Shown here piece by piece: positions 7,036 to 14,979 of a DNA stretch of 30,596 nt. The stretch covers positions 1 through 30,596 of the IMG/VR virus record IMGVR_UViG_3300035698_017435, one strand, 5' to 3'. The notes beneath the pieces are model-generated. The model had not been told where the DNA came from, searched no databases, and saw nothing but the letters and a program-made list of their open reading frames with translations. This stretch comes from a virus. Position 1 is the stretch's first letter. The number at the start of each line of letters is the position of its first letter. The position numbers were made by a program, and so were the translations under genes.

Positions 7036-7965
7036 ATGGACACCGTCCCCGACCACTTCACCACTCAGTTTGGTAAAAACTTTGAGCCGCTCGCAGCTCA
7101 AACCGTCTCCCGTCTCCGCAATTGCGCCGTAGTAACTACCGGATGCACTGGCGAGTCAAAGACTCATAATCAAGTTCACTCTATCGTTTCCAAGGAAACG
7201 ACCGGCGAACGCTACACCCGCCTCCAACAGAAGGATCTCGAAACCGAGAAGCGCTGGAACCACATCCGCACTTTCCGGGGACTCTCCTCCGAAAGTGAAT
7301 GGGACGAGCAAGCACTTGCTCCGACCATCATGGGAAATGGAACCCACGTAATGCAGCACAGCGCCGCATACGCTCGCCAGCTTGACAGCGTGCTCATCGA
7401 GGGACTCCTTGGCGAAAACGTAGTTGGCAAAAAAGGCACCGAATCCAAGAACATCACGCAGAGCGTCTCCGTGGATTTCGTGGCATCCGGCGCAGCAGCC
7501 GAATCCGGCCTCACCGGTCCAAAGGTAATCGAAGCAGTTAAAATGCTGAAAAAATCGGAAGCCTTCAACGCTGAAAAGCAAGCCCAAGGCGTCAAGCTTT
7601 GCGGCCTGATGAATGCCGAACTCGAAGCGCAACTCCTCCAGTCCGCTAACTCCCCCAACGGAGACCGTCTCTTCTCCAAAGACTTCCTCCCTCCCGTCTA
7701 TGACGAGAATGGAACTCTTAAGTTTTGGCTCGGAGTCAACTGGATGTCGATCGAAGCTCTCCGCATTAACGAAGCGGACGACCAGATTGTCGAATCCGCT
7801 ATCTGGACATCGGACGGCCTCTATCTCGATATTTGGCAGGACCTTAAAGTGCATGTCGATATTCTCGCCGAACTCGACCACGCGGTCCAGTTCACCTCGA
7901 AATACGCATTCAACGCGACACGTCGCCAAGAAAGCCAAGTCGTCCGCATCAACGCGCATATCTAA
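7036..7965 (+). CDS. Major capsid protein
   Basis: A 309-residue HK97-fold-type major head protein by content and position. The pattern matches the phage capsid family common in phages of this gene order (Phage_capsid_2-like): an N-terminal region with FTTQFGKNFEPLAAQTVSRLR, then SIVSKETTGERYTRLQQKDLETEKRW, a central region with the small insertion KKGTESKNITQSVS, and a C-terminal strand region TLKFWLGVNWMSIEALRI...IWTSDGLYLDIWQDLKVHVDIL. The length is normal. It forms a short unit with the next gene between two strong terminators, which fits the need for high, separate expression. The start follows an A-rich leader without a Shine-Dalgarno site. Confidence 0.88.
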   Translation: MDTVPDHFTTQFGKNFEPLAAQTVSRLRNCAVVTTGCTGESKTHNQVHSIVSKETTGERYTRLQQKDLETEKRWNHIRTFRGLSSESEWDEQALAPTIMGNGTHVMQHSAAYARQLDSVLIEGLLGENVVGKKGTESKNITQSVSVDFVASGAAAESGLTGPKVIEAVKMLKKSEAFNAEKQAQGVKLCGLMNAELEAQLLQSANSPNGDRLFSKDFLPPVYDENGTLKFWLGVNWMSIEALRINEADDQIVESAIWTSDGLYLDIWQDLKVHVDILAELDHAVQFTSKYAFNATRRQESQVVRINAHI

Positions 7966-8026
7966 CCACCATAAGAACCTGCCGGGGGACAGACTCCCCC
8001 TCCTCTCACCTTTTACTTAAAATATC

Positions 8027-8488
8027 ATGGCCACAATTCTATCAACCCTCGCAGTATTAGCCGCAGCGCCCGCTCTGTCAGACAAACTTGTCAACGGAGA
8101 CGACGCCAACGGTAAACTCACCATCGCCACCGCTATCGTTGACATCGGTGCATCGCTCGCAGCCGACGACATCCTCACCATTATCCCGGATCAATTCATC
8201 CCGGACGGTGCAATCGTCGTCCCGCAGCTTTGCTCCGTCACTTGCGCGAACCCCGGCACAACCCTAACCCTCGACATCGGAGACGCCGACGACGTGGACC
8301 GCTATGCGGACGGCATTGTCCTCTCCGCAGGCGGACAAATTGGATTCGCATCCGGCACAATCCCAGCCGGCACACTGGTCCCATATCGCCTCCCAGTTGG
8401 CAAAGGCATCTCCGCAATCGTTAAATCCGCCGCCTCCATTTCCGCTGATGGGAAGCTTGTCTTCCTCATCGCTTATCGTTCTAAGTAA
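8027..8488 (+). CDS. Putative capsid decoration / minor head protein
   Basis: A 153-residue protein directly after the capsid gene and before a strong terminator. The sequence is rich in short beta-type segments (LTIIPDQFIPDGAIVVPQL, TLTLDIGDADDVDRYADGIVL, KLVFLIAYRSK) with many Gly, Ala and Asp, fitting a small beta-sandwich or head-stabilising protein. The hydrophobic first residues (ILSTLAVLAAAPAL) are not a convincing signal peptide, since no basic residue precedes them. Cotranscription with the capsid gene supports a head role. The exact function is inferred from position. Confidence 0.75.
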   Translation: MATILSTLAVLAAAPALSDKLVNGDDANGKLTIATAIVDIGASLAADDILTIIPDQFIPDGAIVVPQLCSVTCANPGTTLTLDIGDADDVDRYADGIVLSAGGQIGFASGTIPAGTLVPYRLPVGKGISAIVKSAASISADGKLVFLIAYRSK

Positions 8489-8511
8489 CCGCTTGGTTTC
8501 ATAGTGTTGAG

Positions 8512-8546
8512 AAAACCCGTGCCACTGGGTATGGCACGGGTTTTTT
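8512..8546 (+). terminator. Strong rho-independent terminator after the capsid unit
   Basis: A perfect 13-bp stem, AAAACCCGTGCCA with TGGCACGGGTTTT, around a seven-base loop and extended into six T. Because the stem begins with A's, it may also work for transcripts from the other strand. Confidence 0.93.
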
Positions 8547-8588
8547 CTTTACTAAAATTCCATTGAACCACCCAACCCCAGCAACCTC

Positions 8589-9491
8589 ATGAATGAAACA
8601 ACCTTGGCAAGCATCGCCCTCGATCACATTGGAGAGCCTCCTCTCGTAAACCTAGACACAGACACCAGCACCGCCGCCGTTTCTGCCCGCGCCCATTATC
8701 GCGTCACCTTGGAGACACTCCTCGAAGATCATCCATGGTCATTTGCCCGCATCACCTCCACCCTCCTCCCTTTCTACTTTGAGGCCATTTTTATCCTAGA
8801 AGGAATCTCGACCACTATCAGAGGAATCGAACTTTCCTCCGACTCCGAAAGTATCACCACCTACACCGCCACCGATGACGATGGCGCAATCTGGCTTTTC
8901 ACCCGTCGCAAGCTTTCCCTCAATTGGATTGTCACTGTCACCGCGATCAATGGAGACATTCCTTACACCTTCACCTCATCCTCCCCGGACATTTCCCCCC
9001 ACCGTGCCATATTCGCACTAGAGTCTAGTCTCCTTACGGCCTCCCTAGTAGTAAATCTCTCCCCAATGTTTGCGCCGTGGCCTACCGGATTCAAACTCCC
9101 CACAGATTGCGCCCGCTTCATCCGCATCAATGACTCCATCGATGCGCCAGGTCTCCGCTTTGAAATCATCGGGGATAAACTTCTCACAGAAGACGACTCC
9201 CCGCGCAACATCCTATACATCTCAGACAACCCACCCATTTCCACCTACCCCGCCCGCTTTAAGGAAGCTTTCACCTTGGCTCTCGCCTCCAAGCTAGCCA
9301 AGACGCTTGCCCAATCAGAGCAGCTCTCCTCAAGTCTCCTCCAACAAAGCCTCCTCGCACTCTCTAAAGCCATGAACAAATCCGCCCAAGAAACTGGATC
9401 CGGCGAAAACCACGGCCCGCGCAAGCTCATCGCGCAATCAGGACTTGTCCGCTCCCGCTTTTATCCATCCGGACAATCCGGGATCCTTTAA
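8589..9491 (+). CDS. Tail tubular protein A-like adaptor (T7 gp11-like), with insertion
   Basis: A 300-residue protein that begins with the family pattern: LASIALDHIGEPPLVNL (residues 6-22), the Tyr and Leu positions of AHYRVTLETLLEDHPWSFAR (35-54), and, after a break, PWPTGFKLPTDCARFIRIN (163-181) and YPARFKEAFTLALASKLAKTL. In T7 this protein forms the ring joining the portal to the tail nozzle. Here about 100 residues (60-160), with alternating Thr/Ser-rich strand-like segments, sit between the HPWSFA and LP-x-DC blocks, where relatives have a short link. That looks like an inserted beta domain on the outer face. The next gene starts 18 nt downstream. Confidence 0.85.
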   Translation: MNETTLASIALDHIGEPPLVNLDTDTSTAAVSARAHYRVTLETLLEDHPWSFARITSTLLPFYFEAIFILEGISTTIRGIELSSDSESITTYTATDDDGAIWLFTRRKLSLNWIVTVTAINGDIPYTFTSSSPDISPHRAIFALESSLLTASLVVNLSPMFAPWPTGFKLPTDCARFIRINDSIDAPGLRFEIIGDKLLTEDDSPRNILYISDNPPISTYPARFKEAFTLALASKLAKTLAQSEQLSSSLLQQSLLALSKAMNKSAQETGSGENHGPRKLIAQSGLVRSRFYPSGQSGIL

Positions 9492-9509
9492 AGCTTTAAT
9501 TATTTACCC

Positions 9510-12500
9510 ATGAAAACCTCCCTCCTCTCCTTCAACAATGGCGAAGTCTCCCCCTACCTCCGACACCGCACCGATTTCGAGAAAACCGCATCGAGCGCAG
9601 AGATTTGTGAGAATTTTATAGCCTCCCCCTTTGGTTCACTTTCTAAGCGCCCTGGACTCCTCCACCTAGCCGCCACTCTCACCGCCGGCCAAAACTCCAA
9701 GCTTGTCCCATTCACCTCCACAGATGGCGCGCGCTACCTCCTCCACTTCACCACCGGACTCCTCACCATCTACCGCACAGATGGAACGACCGCCGCATCC
9801 CTCGATTTCCTCACCGGCCTCACCCCAAAAGTTCCACCCGTCCCCGCTCCTACGGGTTTCTGGTCAGCTCCGCTCCGTCTCCTCCAATACGTCGCCATCA
9901 ATGACGTCCTTTTCATCTCCCACCCCCAGACTCACCCAATCCAACTCTCCCGCCGCTCCGATACCGATTGGAGAATCGAGTTTATTCCATTCACCCAGCC
10001 TCCCGTCCTCGATCAAAACCGCGTATCCAACCTTAAATTTTCCGTTCTTTCTAATCCCATAGCGGCCGCATGGGATGATCTCGCTACTTCCTACGCCGCA
10101 GGGACTTCGGTCTTCTACGGAGGAGCAGAATGGACTTGCCTTGCAAGGCACGAACCCGCTCTCAACACGCGCCCAATGACTGGCGATAATTGGAAAAGAA
10201 TGTGGCGTCGCAGAATTTACCAAAAAAACGAACCCGTTACGCTCACGGCAATCAATACTTTCGCGGAAGACTTTGTTAATACCTTTGAAGAAGGCCAGTT
10301 CATATACACCGACGAGGGCAGCAATGGAAGCTACTATTGCACCCAGACCCACCAGCCAGCCAATGCCGGAGAGCACCCCGGATTCACTAGCCCTTATTGG
10401 GATAACATCCGCACCTGGAGCACTAGCTCTAGCATCGGGATTGACACGCTAGTCTATTACGATGGAACGATTTACAAGATGCTGATCACCGTAACCCCGT
10501 CAAATGGAATCCCCGTTCCAGATACTCGGCCAGACATTTACGAAGTTTTCCTCCCCTCCCCTCCCCGTCCTTACCCTGCCTACGTCCCGTTTATCGACAT
10601 TCAAACCGGAACACTCGTCTCCTACAATGGACAAGTATGGGAAGCCCAAAGCAACATCACCCCCACCCTAGTCAGCACAGCCGACGGAGGCATCTCCGGA
10701 AAGCCGGAGACTGGCGATGATTGGTTGCTTGTCGAGCGTTTCGATTCTTCTTATGCAGCAACCTCCAACTCACCGGGCACTCCCTTCCAAATCTCTCCAA
10801 GCCGCGATAAATCAGACTTTCAATCTGAACTCGCCGCTATTACTGCAAATAATGGCAATAATTCTCAGCCTATCGCCGTGGAAGGAGCTTGGAACTTTAC
10901 CACCTTTGGAACATGGCACGGAACTTTCAGAATCGAACGCTCAACCGATAACTCCGCTTCATGGGAAACTATCAGGAACTTTCAAGCATCCGGAGACCGC
11001 AATGTCTCTGACAAAGGAGAGGAAGTCCAACCGGTGCTTTTACGCATTTCATTCGAATCCTCCGCCTCCACCGCCGGCTCCGGAGCCCAACGCGCGGTCC
11101 TATCCCCAGAGTCCCAAAAAATAACCGGCTACGCCCTTGCCGATACGTTTGTCAATAGCTCGATCCTCACCGGCTTCGCCACGACAACCATCATGTCAGG
11201 ACTCACGGAAGATTGGAGCGAGGGAGCCTTCTCCGCTCGCCGTGGGTTTCCCGCAGCTATCTCTCTCCATGAGTCTCGCCTATGTTTCGCCGGCACGTAT
11301 TCCCGACCCGTCTCTATCTGGCTCTCACAAACCGACGACTTCATCAATTTTAGAATAGGAGCCGCCGACACAGATGCAATTTTCGTTACCCTCGCCGCTC
11401 CGTATCAATACCCGATTCGCTGGATTGCATCACAGCGCCGGCTTTTCCTTGGAACCGCTACGGCTTTATGGGTATGCGGATCCGAAACACAGGACTCCAC
11501 TCTTTCGCCGGCAAACTTCAATGCCCGCCTCTACACCGCCACCGGATCCAGTTCTTTGCAACCGGTCCTCGCCGCCGATTCTCTCTACTTCCTAAACCGT
11601 AAAGGATCCCGCCTCCATCAAATCGCATTTTCCGACGAGCTCGGAGGCTACGACGCCGCAGACCTATCTCGTCTTGCCGAGCACCTCACACAGCCCGGAG
11701 TCATCTCGATCGACTACCAGCAGACCCGCGAACCCTCACTCTATTCCATCACTAGAGATGGAGTTCTCTTGCAATTCGCTTACTCCCGCCGCGATAACAT
11801 CCAAGCCTGGACGAGACACAATTCCCCCCTCACCAAATTCCGAGACGTTGCCATCCTGCCAAGCGACGAAGGCGACGACGAAGTTTTCTTTATCCTCGAT
11901 CATGGCGCCGGACTCTCCTCCCTCGCCCGCTTCCCACAGCACTTTCAAGAAACCCAAGAAACCGGCCAAAATCCGAACGAGCCTTTCCAAGAACCTTTCC
12001 CCTACTTCTACCTGGATGGAATCTCTACGCTTGGAGAGGACATCACCCAACTCACCGTTCCCGCCCACCTTCTCAATCAAGAGCTCACCCTCATCACATC
12101 GGACGATAACGGCAATCTCACCGAGTCAGTCGTCACTCCCACCGCTTCCCCCTTCACCATCACCGCTTGCACCCGCGCGCTCCTTGGCTACCCAGTGCGC
12201 GCCCACTACCGCAGCCTGCCAATCGACTACCCAGAAACCCACGGCCAAAGAAAGCGATCCAATAAATTTGCCCTGTCTCTCTACCGTTCTAGCGGAGGCC
12301 GCTCCTACAATATCAACCCAAACCTCGCCCAGCCAATCCCCCAACCAATCACCGGGGCCGAGCTTTTTACTGGATGGGCGGACGTAGCCCCAGACTTAGG
12401 ACACACCGACGACCTCCAACTCGGAGTGATTCACGATACTCCCTACCCGTTCACCCTACGCGCCGCGCTCATAAAAATGGACATCACCGAGCGTCGATAG
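9510..12500 (+). CDS. Tail tubular protein B-like nozzle protein (T7 gp12-like)
   Basis: The 996-residue nozzle of the short tail. The N-terminus has the family signature LLSFNNGEVSPYLRHRTDFEK, then ICENFIASPFGSLSKRPGL. Later conserved blocks are FSARRGFPAAISLHESRLCFAGTYSRPVSIWLSQTDDFINF (about residues 575-615) and the strand-rich core around RWIASQRRLFLGTATALWVCG. It is longer than T7 gp12 (about 800 residues). The extra length lies in the middle (about residues 230-440), where paired W-containing segments such as WDDLATSYAAGTSVFYGGAEWTC and TGTLVSYNGQVWEAQS resemble carbohydrate-binding-like modules. The repeated Y-x-G-x-x-W pattern suggests two related modules; that is inference. Confidence 0.88.
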   Translation: MKTSLLSFNNGEVSPYLRHRTDFEKTASSAEICENFIASPFGSLSKRPGLLHLAATLTAGQNSKLVPFTSTDGARYLLHFTTGLLTIYRTDGTTAASLDFLTGLTPKVPPVPAPTGFWSAPLRLLQYVAINDVLFISHPQTHPIQLSRRSDTDWRIEFIPFTQPPVLDQNRVSNLKFSVLSNPIAAAWDDLATSYAAGTSVFYGGAEWTCLARHEPALNTRPMTGDNWKRMWRRRIYQKNEPVTLTAINTFAEDFVNTFEEGQFIYTDEGSNGSYYCTQTHQPANAGEHPGFTSPYWDNIRTWSTSSSIGIDTLVYYDGTIYKMLITVTPSNGIPVPDTRPDIYEVFLPSPPRPYPAYVPFIDIQTGTLVSYNGQVWEAQSNITPTLVSTADGGISGKPETGDDWLLVERFDSSYAATSNSPGTPFQISPSRDKSDFQSELAAITANNGNNSQPIAVEGAWNFTTFGTWHGTFRIERSTDNSASWETIRNFQASGDRNVSDKGEEVQPVLLRISFESSASTAGSGAQRAVLSPESQKITGYALADTFVNSSILTGFATTTIMSGLTEDWSEGAFSARRGFPAAISLHESRLCFAGTYSRPVSIWLSQTDDFINFRIGAADTDAIFVTLAAPYQYPIRWIASQRRLFLGTATALWVCGSETQDSTLSPANFNARLYTATGSSSLQPVLAADSLYFLNRKGSRLHQIAFSDELGGYDAADLSRLAEHLTQPGVISIDYQQTREPSLYSITRDGVLLQFAYSRRDNIQAWTRHNSPLTKFRDVAILPSDEGDDEVFFILDHGAGLSSLARFPQHFQETQETGQNPNEPFQEPFPYFYLDGISTLGEDITQLTVPAHLLNQELTLITSDDNGNLTESVVTPTASPFTITACTRALLGYPVRAHYRSLPIDYPETHGQRKRSNKFALSLYRSSGGRSYNINPNLAQPIPQPITGAELFTGWADVAPDLGHTDDLQLGVIHDTPYPFTLRAALIKMDITERR

Positions 12501-12519
12501 ACGCAAAAAAGGAATGAGC

Positions 12520-12563
12520 CCCTTCACTACCTAGCACTTTTTAAACCCCCTAAAGTCAGAGAA
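12520..12563 (+). promoter_or_regulatory. Leader element: CCCTTCACT 44 nt before a start, with inverted repeat
   Basis: CCCTTCACT begins at 12520, exactly 44 nt before the ATG at 12564. Between them, ACTTT (12536-12540) can pair with AAAGT (12552-12556). The layout matches the elements at 22806 and 26084, but the stem sequence is different. Confidence 0.6.
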
Positions 12564-13010
12564 ATGCACCTCCGCCCCTTCGCGATCAACCCCGGCACTC
12601 GCCGAATCGCCGCGGAAGATTTCTCTCTCATCTCTTCATGGTGGACAGCGCGGAACCAAGAATCTCCCTCTCTTGAAATGCTTCCGGGACTTGGCTTCAT
12701 CGCCTTTGATAAAGAGAACGGAACACCACTCGCCACTTGCTCCGCTTACCTAGACGCCACCGGCTCCGGAGTTGCCCGCCTCGCCTACGCCGCCACAAAC
12801 CCAGCAGCCTCCCCGCTCGCCCGTGGCAAAGCGCTGGCGCACGTCCTCGATCTCCTTATTCAACACATCCAGTCCCTCAATTACTGGCTCATCAATGCGT
12901 CATTTAACCAGCCGGCACTCCTCCGCTTTCTAAAAAAACATAATTTCCGAACAGCCGAAACCGTCCCCATGGAAAATCTTTACCTCAACCTCGCAACATC
13001 ATGGGAGTAG
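12564..13010 (+). CDS. GNAT-type acetyltransferase-like phage protein
   Basis: A 148-residue protein between tail nozzle and ejection-protein genes, a place where such phages often carry a GNAT-fold protein of unknown substrate. Visible family features: SSWWTARNQESPSLEMLPGLGFIAFDKENGTPLATCSAYLD (residues 24-64), a helix LARGKALAHVLDLLIQHIQSLNYWLINAS, and the end ...PALLRFLKKHNFRTAE, the usual helix then strand 'L-x-x-F-L-x-K-x-x-F-x' of GNAT C-termini. The acetyl-CoA pyrophosphate loop (Q/RxxGxG/A) is poorly kept, so catalysis is uncertain. It overlaps the next gene by 10 nt. Its start has a special leader element. Confidence 0.72.
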   Translation: MHLRPFAINPGTRRIAAEDFSLISSWWTARNQESPSLEMLPGLGFIAFDKENGTPLATCSAYLDATGSGVARLAYAATNPAASPLARGKALAHVLDLLIQHIQSLNYWLINASFNQPALLRFLKKHNFRTAETVPMENLYLNLATSWE

Positions 13011-13483
13011 GGGCCGCCATGTTAGTCGGGAGCCTGGTCTCCACCGGGCTCGCCGTTTATGGAGCAAAGCAAGAAGGCAAAGCCGCCCAATCCGCAGCAA
13101 GATACAACAACGCCCTCGCCCAAAGAGAAGCCAATAACCTCGAAGCAGAATCAACGGAGAACATCGCCCGCCAGCGGATCAATAACCGCCGGCAAATGTC
13201 CACCCTCCGCGCGCGCGCCGCCGGCTCTAACATCATTAGCACATCCGGATCCTCCGCCCTGGTCCTCGAAGACGCCGCCGGCTCCATGCAAATCGGCATT
13301 GCAGACGCCGCCCGCTCCGCCGGGATCCAGTCAGAATCGATCCGCCAGAAAGGGAAAATGGCGCTCTATGAAGGCGACCAAGCAAAAGCCGCCAGCAAAG
13401 GCAAAGCTCTCGCCATCGGCATCTCCGGACTTACCTCCGCCGCCGGCTCCGCTTACGGAAACTATCGCGTTGGCAACAAGTAG
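13001..13483 (+). CDS. Small internal virion / DNA-ejection protein (T7 gp14-like)
   Basis: A 160-residue protein with a Gly/Ala-rich hydrophobic N-terminus (GVGAAMLVGSLVSTGLAVYGAKQ), a long charged helix with QREANNLEAESTENIARQRINNRRQMSTLRARAAGSNI, then SGSSALVLEDAAGSMQIGIADAARSAGIQSE and a second Gly/Ala helix at the end. This pattern is shared by the smallest of the three T7-type ejection proteins, which leave the capsid first and insert in the outer membrane. It is followed by two larger candidates for the other ejection proteins in the expected order. The start overlaps the GNAT-like gene. Confidence 0.8.
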   Translation: MGVGAAMLVGSLVSTGLAVYGAKQEGKAAQSAARYNNALAQREANNLEAESTENIARQRINNRRQMSTLRARAAGSNIISTSGSSALVLEDAAGSMQIGIADAARSAGIQSESIRQKGKMALYEGDQAKAASKGKALAIGISGLTSAAGSAYGNYRVGNK

Positions 13484-13507
13484 CTTTCTCCCCTCACTCA
13501 TTTTCTT

Positions 13508-14965
13508 ATGATCCGGATCGACACCCCCCTCGCCCGCGCCACCCCACTAGGAGCGCCCCAAATGTCCGCCAGTGCAGCAGCCGCTCCCGCCCGCGCACTT
13601 CAACAAGTCGCCGGAGCGATTGGAAACACCGCCCAACAATTCACCAACCTTGGCCAGCAGCTCGCCCGCCAAGACAACGCCCGAAAACTTTCAGAGGCTC
13701 GCCAGTCCCTCGCAGCCAACTACGCCCAATTTAACCTCGATCAAGAGAAGGAAAACGACCCGCAAGCCCGGATCAATAACACGGCCTCATTTCTAGCCGC
13801 ACAGAAAAACCTCCTCGACCAACCAGACTACGCCCCGGAACTCAAAGACCAGCTTGCCGATCACTTCACATCCTTTTCCAGTCGCGCCTCCATTGACCAA
13901 TCACAGAGCGCCGCCGCCCTCACTAGCAAACGCGCCAAACTCGCTTTCGAGAACGAACTCCAAACCGCCCACCGCACCGGCGACCGCGAAACTTTTGAGA
14001 ATGCCAAAGCATCCGCCCAGGACGGACTCAACCTCCTACCGGAAGAAATCGATTCACTCGATCGAGACTTTGCCCACACCGAGCAACTCCTCAAAGCCGA
14101 GGCACTCATCGCCTCCGATCCTCTCATCGCCGCCGAACTCATGGCAGATGGCTACTTCGACCAAGAAAACGAGCTTCTCACTCCCCGAGACAGACAGCGC
14201 CTCATACGCCAAGCAGAGGGAGCGGTTCAAGAAGAACGCTCTAACGAAATCGAAATACTTGAGGACACCTTAGCCGCCGGGGAACTCACCGAGGAAGACA
14301 TCAATTCCGCCGCGTTCCTCTCAAATAAAGATAAACGCGCCTTCACTAAGGCCATCCAGAAGGAGACCCCTCCGGACTCCCAAGCATACTTTGCCGCATG
14401 GGGAATTCTGGACACTCTCCGCGACCAGCGCACCGACCCCTCCATCTCTAAAGAAGAATATCTCCGACTCCATTCAGAGGCACGACTCGCCCTGGTGGAC
14501 TCCGTTCACCCGACATTCAGAGGAGATTTGAAAAAGGAACTCTCCTACCTCACCCCAGCAGGACGAAACACGTCAGAGGAAGCCAGAAAAGCCCCAAACT
14601 TTTCAGACCTTAACGCTCTCGCCCGCGACCAGATCAAGCGCGCCTATGATGCAGGCATGTATGGCGACACCTCGAAAGAGTCAGACTTCCCGACAAAAGA
14701 ACGCGCCGCCCGACAAGCAGAGGACAACCGCCGCCAAGTGGAACGATTCATTGAACTAAACAATCCCTCAGTGGAACAGCTCCGCAAGGAAGTTGAAAGA
14801 ATCAACGGCCATTCCCTCGACAGCTCCGCCGCTCTCATCCCAGCTCTCCCAGCTCCCGTTTCCATCACCGCCGAGGAGCTAAACGAATTACTTAAAACCA
14901 ACGCGCCTCTCATTCCGGACAGCTCCGGAGCAAGCGGTTCACTCCTCCCTCCAATAAGCCGCTAG
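13508..14965 (+). CDS. Internal virion / ejection protein (T7 gp15-like position)
   Basis: A 485-residue, almost fully helical, strongly charged protein without membrane span or signal peptide. It begins with an Ala/Pro-rich stretch, then AGAIGNTAQQFTNLGQQLARQDNARKLSEARQSLAANYAQF, a long helix typical of phage ejection proteins of this position. Later parts repeat helices rich in Glu, Arg and Leu (for example RQRLIRQAEGAVQEERSNEIEIL). Position between the gp14-like gene and the giant ejection protein supports the role of the periplasmic tunnel component. Assignment rests mainly on gene order and helical content, not on motifs. Confidence 0.72.
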   Translation: MIRIDTPLARATPLGAPQMSASAAAAPARALQQVAGAIGNTAQQFTNLGQQLARQDNARKLSEARQSLAANYAQFNLDQEKENDPQARINNTASFLAAQKNLLDQPDYAPELKDQLADHFTSFSSRASIDQSQSAAALTSKRAKLAFENELQTAHRTGDRETFENAKASAQDGLNLLPEEIDSLDRDFAHTEQLLKAEALIASDPLIAAELMADGYFDQENELLTPRDRQRLIRQAEGAVQEERSNEIEILEDTLAAGELTEEDINSAAFLSNKDKRAFTKAIQKETPPDSQAYFAAWGILDTLRDQRTDPSISKEEYLRLHSEARLALVDSVHPTFRGDLKKELSYLTPAGRNTSEEARKAPNFSDLNALARDQIKRAYDAGMYGDTSKESDFPTKERAARQAEDNRRQVERFIELNNPSVEQLRKEVERINGHSLDSSAALIPALPAPVSITAEELNELLKTNAPLIPDSSGASGSLLPPISR

Positions 14966-14979
14966 CAACCTTCTCTTTA

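Noticed and set aside
7156-7959. 267-residue minus-strand ORF opposite the capsid gene
   Set aside because: It lies wholly inside the capsid gene, shows no motif, and its openness follows from the codon bias of the plus strand.
12520-12563. CCCTTCACT element read as an ordinary sigma-70 promoter (TTCACT as -35)
   Set aside because: The distance to the -10-like CATAAT or CACAAT in the sister copies is 21 bp, too long, and the copy at 12520 has no good -10.
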